A stretch of DNA of 64,000 nt from NCBI RefSeq assembly GCF_011745365.1, contig NW_024468915.1, positions 412,653-476,652 on the forward strand, written 5' to 3'. Both the position numbers and the translations under genes were made by a program. This stretch comes from Cryphonectria parasitica EP155. Taxonomy: Eukaryota; Ascomycota; Sordariomycetes; Diaporthales; Cryphonectriaceae. Below are positions 21,851 through 33,005 of this stretch, one piece after another; positions within the stretch are counted from its first letter, which is position 1, and each line of letters starts with the position of its first letter. Under the pieces are notes generated by a model that worked only from the letters and a program-made list of their open reading frames with translations, was not told where the DNA came from and did no database searches.

Positions 21851-22336
21851 GATCAGGAAAGGGGCGAAATCTTGTTGGGTGGTTGTGAGTTTTGACGGTT
21901 GTGACGCGCCTTGGCAGATCAAGTCAAATGCAAAGACAAAAGAAGAGGCTTAGAAACTATCCAGGGCAAGAAGAGGCTCTATAAACAGGTACTGTAAACC
22001 GTCCCAGCTTCCGTGGGTTAGATTAGGTAAGGAATTACTTCTGTACCCCGATTCTTCTTAGCTCCCGCTACTGTAATATAAATATTTCGCGATCTGATTG
22101 GGGCTACTTAAACGCCGCCTAAATCTTCAGACTAATTAGCACATATTACGACCTCTCCTCCTTCCTTGTTTTGTGTGCAAACATACGTTGTCACGGTCCT
22201 CCGAGAAGAAGGTGCTTGCTTGGCCCAGCAATAACGAGCGGCGTTTCCAAATAGAGTCAAAGAGCAATCTTGTTTCTTTTCTTTTCTTCTTTTCCTTATT
22301 CCTTTCTTCCGAGCCTACGAAACTGCGCTGGGCAAA
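21851..22336. promoter_or_regulatory. Shared divergent promoter region
   Basis: A 486-base spacer between the start codons of the CinA-like gene (-) and the PPPDE-like gene (+). It has an AT-rich middle (around 22060-22140) and a pyrimidine-rich leader (22255-22315) ahead of the plus-strand gene. No specific factor site recognised. Confidence 0.45.
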
Positions 22337-23418
22337 ATGCACCATCAGGATGAGGAAGAATCCGGCCGGACATCGCCTGGCAGCAAGTTGGGCTCGTTCT
22401 TGTAAGCTAACTCGCGATCCCCCCCCCCCCCTTCTCTACCTTTGATCGAGCTGAGTGGGACTGACTGACAGGCTTGCAGAAAGGATAATTTGCTCAAGGG
22501 CAAACTCATGGTCCAACATGAGCTCGGGCTCGGCAAGACGCCCAACGTCATCCCTCCAGGGGAGGTCAAAATCGACGGCGAGCCCCGCACCGTCGAGATC
22601 GGCTGGCATCCCGTCGCAGGACCTGCCGGGAAGTGGTTTGCCGAACAGACCAGGCTGGGCAAGTTGATCACCGAGGAGATTCACAAGTCACCGGACCCGA
22701 CCCAGCACTGGGCTGTGCTTGTTGGTGATTACGTTCATGAGTTGTGGATGGTTCGTAATTGAAAGCAATTTGAAGCAGAATGAGATTGAATCGATTGGTC
22801 CATTCGCACGCGCGGGACCTCAAGGGAGGAAGAGGGCATGGACCGGGGCGTGGCGGTGATGATAGGGCTGACTGATGTGGATGAACACAGGACGAGCATC
22901 TCGATGTGGTGTATATCAACGAGAAAATCAACCGGGACGAGTGGCATACGTATGAAGTGGGCAAGACGAGGTTCAACGACGAGGCTCTCAGACAGGCTGG
23001 TAGGTCCCTCCCCTCCCTCTTCTGGCTGATCCTCCCACGGCCTAGCTGCTCGAGCGAGCAGATAGAGATGTGCATCGAAGTACTGACAGAGTCGGGTCAA
23101 GGCGAGATGGTTATCTTCAATATGAGGGAGAAGCGACCCGCCTACAATCTCATCAACAACAACTGCCAGAATTTCGCCCTCAACCTTCTCGACAAGATCC
23201 GCATCGGGCAGCACCGAGAATTTGCCACGAGCTTCGCTGTGTATCAGCGAGCCATTGGCGCAGGCACCATCAAGGACCTGTTCATTGAACAGCATCCTGA
23301 CGAGCAAGGGGGCGAGACAAGACCCGAACTTCAGCACCATGATACCCTCCAGGTCGCACACCAGGTCATGGATGAGAACACTACCAAACTTGACAACCAT
23401 CACTCGTTCTTCCAGTGA
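22337..23418 (+). CDS. PPPDE-like putative thiol peptidase
   Basis: Proposed exons are 22337-22401, 22480-22750, 22891-22999 and 23090-23418, giving about 257 residues. The last acceptor is uncertain: TGACAG ending at 23089 and TCAAG ending at 23101 are both in phase, the second giving AG|GEMVIFNMREK. An unspliced reading through 23000-23089 also stays open. The protein has a His box (QHWAVLVGDYVHEL) and, later, a Cys box (YNLINNNCQNFALNLLDKI) followed by EFATSFAVYQRAIGAGTIKDLF. His before Cys in this spacing is the layout of circularly permuted papain-like folds such as PPPDE (DeSI-type deSUMOylases and deubiquitinases) and LRAT. PPPDE fits the Y-x-L-x-x-x-x-C-x-x-F pattern best. Substrate unknown. 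Intron 1 contains a C13 run. Confidence 0.75.
22419..22431 (+). repeat. C13 homopolymer inside intron 1
   Basis: Thirteen C on the sense strand, 18 bases after the donor of intron 1 of the PPPDE-like gene. Confidence 0.95.
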
Positions 23419-24332
23419 TCCCACAGCTGCCATTATGACTACAACCATGTTCTGCAATCGTATCGACTCTGTTTTATCCTCTTGATACGAGGTGCTCATG
23501 GCCTCGGCCACCTCTCATCGGGCCTCTGACGTATAACGAGCGTCCAAACACTTTGCGATTTTTAGCAATCTAATGAACCTTCACTTAAATGTTATTGTTT
23601 TCTGACATAATACTACTTCGGTTTCAATTTTTCACTTTCACTTCTACTCGTCAGTCCTTGAATGAATAGAAAACAATCAGGTAGCCCCCCCCCCCCTTTT
23701 TTTCTTTCTCTTCTTGAATTCAAACAAAAAGATGATCATGGGAAAAGGATACAAAGTCTCTAACTGATCAGAACACTTAATGAATATTTAGATCAAACGG
23801 CCCAGAGTACAATCCCCTCAGCCTACCAGAAAGTGAAAAATCAAGGGATGCATTAGTGGCCAAGGGGCCGGCCATTACCTGTTCCTTGCCTATCGAGACA
23901 AACACCACGACGTCTCACTACGATTTTCTCATGATGAATGCTGTGGACCGTGGGTGATTAATTCCTTTCTTCTACATCTCCTGACATCACAGTACCCAAA
24001 TGATTGCAAGAAAAGTCATTGAATAAGACCCAAGTACCCTAAAAAATTTGCAAAGAAAAGATGCTAGCAAGCAGGCCAAGTCTCGAAACCGACCGTGAGC
24101 CTCAACATTCTGAAGAAACCAGGCTTTCGCAACATATCCATCTCTCGATCCCAAATGCGACGTCGCACAGTCACACAAAACCATCATACAAGTCGCCACA
24201 AAAGAATAGAAGAAAAAAAGACCCCAAGTCTTCCGCCGCTACTGGCAAACCACGTGTCTTGAGAATGAACTCTTTGTTAGCTGAACACATCCTTCTTTTC
24301 CTAGGCAGCCGACCTGGCAGGACTGTTCGTAC
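23419..24332. other. Tail-to-tail intergenic region
   Basis: This lies between the 3' ends of the PPPDE-like gene and the Leu/Pro repeat gene. It is AT-rich at 23550-23800 with a C12 run at 23685-23696. No gene seen. Confidence 0.5.
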
Positions 24333-25733
24333 CTAGATATTGATTCCCAAGATAGCCAGAATCTCTTTGAAGAGTCCTGTGAGAACACCCTCGGCAGTCT
24401 CTGGAATGTTGGTCGGAGAAGGCTGGGCCGGCGAGGGCGCCGGGACAATAATGGTCGGGAGTGGAACGGTAGGGACGGCGACTGTCGAGAATGTCAGGAT
24501 TTCAGGAATGGTTACTGGCAGCGGAACCCCGAGGCTAGGAACGCCAACGGTAGGGAGAGAGAGCGGTAGGCCGGTCAGTCCCGGAACGCGTGGGACCGTG
24601 AGGGTCCCAGGGAGCCCGATGGGAATGGTGGGAACAGGGACGGGCGGCAAGTTTGTGAGGCCTGGCACGCCCGGGACAGAGAGGCCAGTGGGGAGTCCGA
24701 TGGGAACGGTGGGAAGAGTAGGGAGCGAGAGAGGCAGACCTGTCAGGCCAGGAACACCAGGGATAGAGAGGCCGGTGGGGAGTCCAACAGGGATAGTGGG
24801 AAGCGTGGGCAGCGAGAGAGGTAGGCCAGAGAGACCCGGAACACCGAGGCTGGTAGGAAGACCAAGGGGAATTGTGGGAAGAGTAGGAAGCGAGAGAGGC
24901 AGACCTGTCAGACCTGGCACGCCTGGGACCGAGACGCCGGTGGGGAGTCCAAGGGGAATGGAGGGAAGAGTAGGAAGCGAGAGCGGCAGACCTGTCAGGC
25001 CTGGGACGCCTACGATAGAGAGGCTCGGAAGGCCGGCGGGGATCGTAGGCACAGACAAAGGCAGGCCGGTCAAGCCCGGGACGCCTGGAAGCGACGTAGG
25101 AATAGGCAGTGCTGACAGTATCGAGACGACCGGGATTGACGGCAGTCCAATGGAGATAGGAAGCGGGGGTATAGGGAGAGGGATCGGGATCGGCAGGCCG
25201 GGTATGCCGATCTTTTCCTCGGGCGCTGCGCTTTCGAGGCTCGTGGGCAACGCCGGGATGACAGAGGTCAACAGTGTCGTCGGCACCCCCAGGGAGACAT
25301 TCGCGGTGGGCACCCCCAGGGAGACATTCACGGGGGCGCCGGGGAGCGAAGGCTCTGGCGGAGCAGTGACCTTGAGACAAACAACGATGCGTCAGAAAGT
25401 AGCCCTATGATGAAGACCCGAGGAATCGTTCCCAGGTTTTTCTTTTCTTTTTCATGTTCTCTTCCTTTCTCCTTCTCTTCTTCTGTTCCCACTTGAAGTA
25501 GTCTAGAAACCTTCTCACGTTGCGGGAGGGACTCACTATAGTAGTAGGGAGAGGGATAGGGGGAAAATCCGAGAATGGAGGATCTAGAGAAAGCAAGAAT
25601 GTTAGTAAAAATGAAAATAATACTTCACACTACCATGGTGTACTTGTCCATCAGAAAACTTACTATCATCTCCCGGAAGCAGTTGGCCTGATGCCACTGC
25701 AGCCAACACAGCCAGCGCGAGTTGAAGCTTCAT
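24333..25733 (-). CDS. Secreted Leu/Pro-rich tandem-repeat protein
   Basis: Three exons: 25733-25664, 25583-25537 and 25370-24333, giving 384 residues with all phases closing (phase 1, then 0). The N-terminus MKLQLALAVLAAVASG is a clear secretion signal, with cleavage likely before QLLPGDD. After a linker rich in Pro and Ser/Thr come about seven imperfect repeats of 26-29 residues built on PGLTGLPLSLPTLP, then IPxGLPTG and a V/I-P spacer, between about residues 120 and 330. The C-terminus is a Pro/Ser linker followed by a short amphipathic helix (LFKEILAILGINI). There are no Cys in the repeats, no GPI signal and no catalytic motif. A structural, surface-active or wall-associated role is possible, but I do not recognise a family. 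Confidence 0.82.
24540..25110 (-). repeat. Tandem coding repeat, period about 78-87 bp
   Basis: Near-identical blocks such as the plus-strand GGCAGACCTGTCAG recur at about 24566, 24652, 24736, 24821, 24901, 24985 and 25064. Each encodes one PGLTGLPLSLPT unit. Units vary in length by whole codons and differ mostly by synonymous or conservative changes. Confidence 0.85.
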
Positions 25734-28700
25734 GGTTGCGGTAGTGATTGTATCACGACGATGATGACCAGAGAGAGAAATCAGATGAGTTGAAAGATAG
25801 ACATGCGCTCGAAAGCCAAAGTTAGATCTAAAGGAGTGTGTGTGTGTGTGAGGAGCTTGCAGCAACTTCAAAAGACATCAACTCATCTCCAAAGGAACAG
25901 AGGTATAATTTATATGAAAATCATTCTCTCCATGCGAAGGGAGGACAGCCGAAATCCTCACCGGCTGAGTGGACCTCGCCATTTGGGTCGCCGACTGGAC
26001 GAGAAGGAGTTATTCGAGCCTGGTCTTCCCAGACAGTAAATTCCAGCGTGAAGGCCATATGTGATGATCCTTTTTTATTAACTGACTCAGCTGTTGGTCA
26101 CTTGAGTTTAGGTGCCCCAAACGTCGAAAACAGCCTTCCCAGCAGACGACAGGCGCCCCCGGGAGGGGGGGGGGGTTGTCGACTTTTCATCCCTCGACGA
26201 CCTCTTTTGTCTCACCGGAAAAGCGTCCGAGACCATAACCTTCCAACACTCCCTTCACCACAACGAATGTGTCGTATTTTTCAGGAATCAGATATGTGCA
26301 GTGTTCCGCCCCCGTGCCATATCAGGAATCGAGTTCTCCCCTATGATCGGCCTCCGTGGCCAGCCGCGTAAAGTTGCTTCTCTCCAAGTACGGGAATGTG
26401 TAGAACAAGGGCAGGCAGATCATGTTCACAAATTTCAGGACAGAAGTTTTGCCTGCCATGTTAATGCTTCAAATTTGCCACAAGCCCCCCTTGTTGCAGA
26501 GTCTTGACGGCGAGGCTCAGAGGGGTCTACAACATGACATGATCGAAGCCACAGTGGTGTAATTACCGTGGGCTCATCATGCTCAATGCCATTCCATTCT
26601 TTTCATTTTCCTGCCTGCCGGGCCCTTTTTCGGATCCCCTCTCCCTTTTTCTCGACTCTGCCCTCCTGACCCCCCCCCCCCTTCCCCTCCATTGCATCCA
26701 TCTCTCAGCAAACTACGAGTCTCGCCAGAACCATCAGACTGCTCACCAGACCGAAATCCTCCTACGCTAAGCCAAGACTTGCGGCGTAACCCCCCGGAGC
26801 TTTTATTCTGCTGTGTGACAGTAGGGCTGATCTTGCAGCATGTGTGAGACAATGGCCAGGTGCCGCACAGTAAACTATGATTGTCCTGTCATGTGTTAGC
26901 CTGATGTGTTCAATATCGAGTTCGTTCTGAAGAGTTTCAGCTAGTGCATCCGAACAGCGATGGAAGAAGCCACCGCAAGTTTTCATGTGTTGGCAACGAT
27001 GTAATGCATCTGGTGTGATTTCAGCCAGTGAGTACTGAGCTGCAGCTCAGCAGACCAAGTTCGATATTACTCCAGTACGTACGTAAGGATGGGGTCTCTT
27101 GTGCATTTGGATAGAAGTACTTTTGTAAGATGGGGTGCAGATGAACTGTGCAGACGAAATCTGAAATTGTGCAGAAGATTTTGCAAGCCAATTAGTAGGC
27201 ATTGGGCACTGGCGTAGGTGAATTGCCGTATAGAGAAATCATCCATATCTTTCGCGATGTGATCGTATGGGACTTTTGAAGCGATCAATTCCAAGTACTA
27301 AATCGGATTGATTTCAATTTCGATTCTCCAATTCCAGATCATTGCTTACCATGACTGCCAGCCTCTTGGGTGTCCAGTTTGACAAATGACCCCGCCTGAC
27401 AAATTAAGAGCTAGTAGCATAACAAAAGTTTCATTGCTGAAAGAAAAACAATAATATCGCGTGGGAATTTACCCAAATCACGGAAAATACTTTGTGGGAC
27501 AAAGAAAGATACCTGAGCGGCCGGCAACACTTATACCGTAGCCTTCTCCCATCGGCGGGCGTCTCGAAAACACAGCATACTACATTCGGCCTCACTAAGA
27601 CAACCACATCATCACTTTATACATCATGAAGCTGCCTTTGCTATCAATCATCCCAATCTCCTCGCACAGGCGCGAGTCAGCATCGTCGCCACGAACCCCA
27701 ATGACCAGCTGGAGACGGCGGCGGCGGTCAAGCGCAGTCTCAGCTTCTTCCCCAGAGAGGCTATCTGGCCTCGACACCATGTCAAGACCCGAGGCTTCAC
27801 TACAACTCCAGGAGTGCGTCTGCAGTGACATAATACACTCGTGCCTCTGCAGAGAGCTCACACAGACGAGACATGGGGTCTGCGATATGTGTCTCTATGG
27901 CATACATACTCAAGGGAGCCCTAGAGGAGAATGTGAGCCTGCGCTGTGATTTTCTTTTTCCTTCTTATCATCTCTCTCATGGCCTACACTCTTTTTCAAC
28001 AACAGATTTTGAATGTTTGCTGATTTGTCAGCCTGATGTCAAGTATCTGGCGATGGTTATTGTGCAGACCTACTGCCGTGTCCCAGGATGACGAGGCCAT
28101 ATAGCCCACCTGCAGGCTCCTACATAAAGGATGAGGATACCGAGAGAAGAGGAAATCTCACCACAGTCCTGAGCCACGGCCAGAAGGACGAATACATGAG
28201 GAAATCATCAAGTCCACCGCCGAGGCCGCCACCAGCAAGAGAGATTTACATCGCACAGTCCACCAGGGTGATTCTGTCGCAAGGAGCACCTGGGGATTTT
28301 GATGAACACGGCATGATCTGAGCCTTCAAATCTGACTATTGCAAGGCAGGCGGACAGACCTTGGATGCAGGTGTCATGGGCAGGTTCCTCAGATATCATC
28401 TCCATCCGTTTCGTTTTTATGTTCCATCCAACTCATGGGCAGTCACATGAATATCGATTATTAGTAGTTAATTGTCGCATACTCGCACAATGTCATATCT
28501 TCTCCAGTCGTTTAAAATACTGATGCAAGCTTGGTATCCACAGCGGCACAACACGCAGATGATCTTGGCAATTATAATCTTTCTTTGACAACTTGTCTCT
28601 ACTATGGCCAATAAGGGGAAGAATCCCCAAGGAGAAGAAAGAAAGAAAATCCAGACATTCTCGTGGGACATTTCCCAGCGTATTCTCATTAGTGGGAGGC

Positions 28701-29104
28701 CCAAGCATCAATACCCACAGCTTATCTCGACCCATGCTGCAGTGGTGGCTGGAGAGGCGGTAGTCTCTTTTGATAAAATGTCAATAGAACCGGCCTGTCC
28801 GATTCAACTCCAGCCAATCGCCTCATAATTATATGGCCCGCATTCGTCTTTTACGCAGCTGAATCGGTGCTGTATCGAGCATTATCAGCAAGTAGTCATT
28901 GATAATTAGCTTGCGTCTCTATTAGTGATCGACCGACATAGGCGAAGCCTCGGTCCGTTCGACGACTAATGAATTGCCGACCCTAATATTTATACTGTTT
29001 GAGTAAGCACTTGACGGGGGACGAGTGATAATATCTTATATGCTCCCTGACCCAAAGTGGTTCAAGAAGTACTACAAACGAGATCCTCAAGAAGATTAGC
29101 CACA
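25734..29104. other. Intergenic interval with a decayed coding patch
   Basis: 3.4 kb between the promoters of the repeat-protein gene (-) and the esterase gene (+). It contains a (GT)n run at about 25838-25850, a G11 run at 26165-26175, a C12 run at 26670-26681, and AT-rich stretches at 27290-27520 and 28420-29060. A patch around 27600-28350 shows coding-like frames (see separate entry). Open frames at 26112-26507 and 26579-26770 lack motifs. Confidence 0.5.
27600..28350 (+). pseudogene. Possible decayed gene remnant
   Basis: In one plus-strand frame from about 27626, without an ATG, a protein-like stretch appears (EAAFAINHPNLLAQARVSIV, then DQLETAAAVKRSLSFFPREA and KTRGFTTTPG) with high GC at third positions, and ends at a TGA near 27828. 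Downstream frames (WGLRYVSLWHTYS; later a Pro/Arg-rich frame to 28321) are out of phase with it. The minus strand is also open over 27861-27595. I recognise no family. It could instead be a fragment of an intron-rich gene on either strand. Confidence 0.25.
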
Positions 29105-30384
29105 ATGCTCGCCCGACATCACTCACTATTCTCGATTCTGGCCTCGGCCGCAACGGGCGCTCTCGCGAAGCCATTTCATACGGGCCGGTCAACGGACAGC
29201 GGGTCCACCTTCTCCTCGATTGTTGTATTTGGGGATTCATTCAGTGATAATGGTGACCTATAATCTTTCTGAAGCTACGCACGATCACAATGAGATGCCA
29301 TGGCTGACCTCAAGGCATAGGTAATGGCTCATACCGAATTTCCAACGGGACATGGCCGCTCGTACCTCCATAGTAAGTATTTCATATGCCAGCTGGTCCT
29401 ATGGGAGACGTTCAGCATGCCATGATGAATCCACATAATTCCGTGAGCTCAAAATTAAAAGAAGAAGAGAACAAAGACATCTAACATGGGAACATAATCA
29501 TCGCTCAAGCTACCAAGGGCACTTCTCCAACGGTCCAGTCTGGCCTCAATACCTAGCCTCCAACCTCTCCATCCCCCTCTACGACTACGCCACCGGCGGC
29601 GCCACGACATCCAACAGCCTCATTCAGGGCTACACAGGCCCCGAGTCCACCATCCCCGTGCCCGCCGTGACGGACCAGCTCTCCTCGTTCCTGTCCGGCG
29701 TGTCCCCCCAGGGCACCTCCCTCAACGCCTCCTCCTCGTCCTCCTCCTCGTCATCGTCACCCGGCGGCGACTTCACCACCCCTTTATTCGTAGTCTGGGC
29801 CGGCGCCAACGACATCTTCTTCAACCCCAACATCAGCGCCGCCCAGTCCTACCTAGAAATCGCCGCCGCGACAGCCAGCCTGCTCGCCGCCTACCCAGCC
29901 GGCCACGTCCTCACCGTCGCCTCGCCCGACCTGTCCCGCCTGCCGTACGGCTTCTACGCCGACGAGCTGACCAGGTCGCAGCTGACGTCCTTTACGGACC
30001 TCCTCGCCGCCCTGCTGGCCGACGGGGCGCGCCTGAGCGCCGGCGTGGACCACGTCGACCTCAGGGCCCTGTTTGCCTCGTTTGAGTACTATGGGCAGCC
30101 GCAGTCCTATGGGTTCGCCCCGCTGGGTAAGTATGGGAGCTGTCTGGTGGGCATCTATGGAGAGGGCGCCCCTGGGGCCAACGGGACGTACACGCAGTGT
30201 GATCATGTGCAGGATATGGTGTACTGGGACGAGTATCAGTAAGTGTTCCGAGAAGACTCCGAAATGTTGTGCGAATGCTGCCTTGTCGTGCATGTTTTGA
30301 GCTGACTCTTGGGGCACACCATCAAGCCCGACGACGCATACCCACTCCTGGATCGCAAAGGAAATCCTGGACGCTTTGAGCTAG
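29105..30384 (+). CDS. Secreted SGNH/GDSL-family esterase or lysophospholipase
   Basis: Four exons: 29105-29252, 29321-29372, 29510-30238 and 30327-30384, giving 328 residues. Residues 1-21 (LFSILASAATGALA) form a signal peptide. SGNH block I is VVFGDSFSDNGNGSYR with catalytic Ser45, rebuilt across intron 1. Block II is DYATGGATTSN. Block III is WAGANDIFFNP near residue 165. Block V is D307-E-Y-H310-P-T-T-H, rebuilt across intron 3, which supplies the Asp-His pair. A Ser-rich insertion follows block II. The layout and length are those of fungal extracellular lysophospholipase A or plant-type GDSL lipases, which hydrolyse ester bonds of lipids or wall esters. The substrate cannot be told from sequence. 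Introns 68, 137 and 88 nt. Confidence 0.92.
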
Positions 30385-30957
30385 ACGCGAGGCTGCAGAA
30401 AGCAGGGAGACAGCTCCAAGCTCAAGTGCACAAAGTAGTGGACCTCCTGCATGCGATCGAGGACGTCGTTCGAATAACGTTATTGAATTCAGATAAGGAT
30501 ATTTGCATATCTTGGGTCCCATGTAATTATCCTATCCTGCGTGTCGTGCCGATGTCCTGAACACACCAGACTGGGCTCACACTATGCGGACCATCAGCCT
30601 TGCGGCAGGTCCTTTTCCTTCCGATTCCGCTTCCGCTCCATTTCTGAGCGCGAGCCTGCGTTCCCTGCGCCGTCTTCTACATGCCGAGGCAATCAAAAAA
30701 CAAGCTTCAAGACTCCTGGTATCAACCCGATCCTGGATAGAGATGCCAAAGTGAGAGAACCCGTAGCAATTTTGAAGGTGAGGGAAGAAAAGTGAAAATG
30801 AAATCATTGATCGTTCTTGAGAAATAAAAAATATTCAGTGGGAAAAAAAAAAAAAGGTGCTGGTATTCTGTGTGATGATATTCCAGGCCAAATGTGGCGT
30901 CTCTGAGTTGTATCACTGACAGCCTGAGAATTATATCGTCCAATTTTCCTTTTCTTT
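30385..30957. other. Tail-to-tail intergenic region
   Basis: 573 bases between the 3' ends of the esterase gene (+) and the RNA triphosphatase gene (-). An A-rich stretch lies at 30841-30855. No gene seen. Confidence 0.5.
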
Positions 30958-32926
30958 TCACTGCGCAGGTTGGAAGTCTCGAGATTTCCTTGCAAGCAGG
31001 CGTATGTTGTTTACAAAGCCTTCGATCAGGAAGTCGTAGTTGTGTGGCTGCGATTGCATGGCCCGACGCCCTTGGTCGATGACAGCATCGGCATTCAATT
31101 CGATCTCCAGCTCGTGAATCTTCCTTGCAGTCGACTAGAGGACAGTGTCAGCAGTTTGAATGCAATGTGGGGGGAAGAGGGGGGGGGGGGGGGGTTGAGA
31201 GAAGAAGATGGCTTGACATACCTGACCGCCTGCATCTGGCTGGGTGACCTGCGTGAGATCAACCTTGTACAGGCCGTGAGTGTAGCTCAGCCGATCCTTG
31301 TGTCGGTCTACCCTGTCATTGGCACGATACCCTGGCCTCTCCTGTGCGGACTGTTCCAACGCCTCGAGAGAACCATCGTAGTCTGCCTCGACATTAACGC
31401 TGATGCGGCAGTCCAGCTCCACCTGCGGGAAATAGATGTGCAGATCCGCGACCTTGACCTTGATGATCTTGGCGACGACCGTTCCTCCATTTTTCATATC
31501 CGTAGTCACCCGCACCGAGGGAGCCCTGGACCCTCGGGCGTCGATCAGATTCTGTAATATGGGATGGAGAGCCTGTCTGGCGTCTCTAGGTGTGTAATGT
31601 CTGTCCATTTCTCGGATGTGGATATAATTGATCGGGACGCGTGGGTCGGGAGAGTTCTTGTTCTTGGGATTTTGCAGGCTAGTCTCGGTCGTCAAGTAGT
31701 TGAGATATTCGTTGTATTTCATGTGTTGCAACTGTTTTTTGGGAGAAAGAGGGGAGGAAAGATTTTGTCAGCCAATTGCTTTGTTACACTCCAGTCATGC
31801 TTCAAGCTTGGGGGAACAACAGCTACTCTTGAGCAGAAACTCACCTCGGTCATGCTGCTTGAAAAGTTGTAAGGAGGATTCGGCGTAACCACCAATGCTA
31901 CCTCAGACTGGACGGGCAGGTGAAACCTCTCGCCTGCCGAGTCCCTCTCGATGAGGGTGCCCAGCTTGGCCTCGATCTCGAAGTTGATGCCAGGACGGCC
32001 ATGCAGATCCCTCAGTTCGATCGGGTTGACCACGTTGAGGAACAGGAAATCTGCAACGGTCTTGCACAGCTCATCAAAGGGTTCCTGGTTGGCCAGTGTG
32101 GGCTCCCATGGTCCCAGCAGCCTCGGCTTGGAGGGGTTCGCGGTCGCGGGCGGTGCTGGAGACGCCCTGTTCACGGGCGGACCAGCGGCGCTGGCGCGAG
32201 ATGCCTCTGGGGAGACATGGCGACTGTTGGGCCGGCCCGGGCGGGCGGCAGCACCATGCGAGGAAGGTTCAGCGGTGCCGTTCACGTGGGCGTTGTGGGC
32301 AGCTGGCTTCCGCAGGTGGTGATTGGGGTGCCTGAGCTGCTGTCTTTCCAGAGGCACCGCCCAGGGGGGAGGAGCGGCATGTCTCGGCCTGCGCCGTGCC
32401 AGCATTGGAGCGTCGGATTGGTGCGCGGCGGTCGTACGCGAGGAACTGCCAGGCCTATATCCGCCGTTGGCTTGGAACGGTGGTGGTCGTGGCTCTTGTC
32501 GGTCAAAATCCTCTGGCTTGAGACCCCTGTCATCCATCTTTCGCTTGGCAGGGGTCGTGGCGCGCTCGGGTTTGATAGCGGACGACAGAGGTGGAGCCTC
32601 GCGCTCGAGCTTCCCAGGCGCGTCCCTCATCGGCGCAGCAGCACCGGGAGGCAATTGGCGGGGATCGCGAGTTTCGAAATCCGCTGGCTGACCAGAGGAG
32701 GGCCCAGAACAAGAGGTTTGAGAGTGGCGCCCAGCGCTGGAAGGCAGACTGGGAACGCGGGTCTTGGGACTGACACTGACGCTCCGCTCGCGGTCGCTCT
32801 GAGACAGCGAGCTTCTCTGTGGGTCCACCGAATGACGATGGACCGGAGCTTGGTCGTATGCACTGGGCGGTCTCTGAACCGCAGGGTGGGGAGAAGGCTG
32901 CGGGCGAGAAGGCACGTTGGGCGAGA

Positions 32927-33005
<79 letters not shown>

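Noticed and set aside
24540..25110. Regular repeat spacing as a CRISPR-like or minisatellite array
   Set aside because: Units are contiguous, in frame and encode the Leu/Pro protein; there are no unique spacers, and this is eukaryotic DNA.
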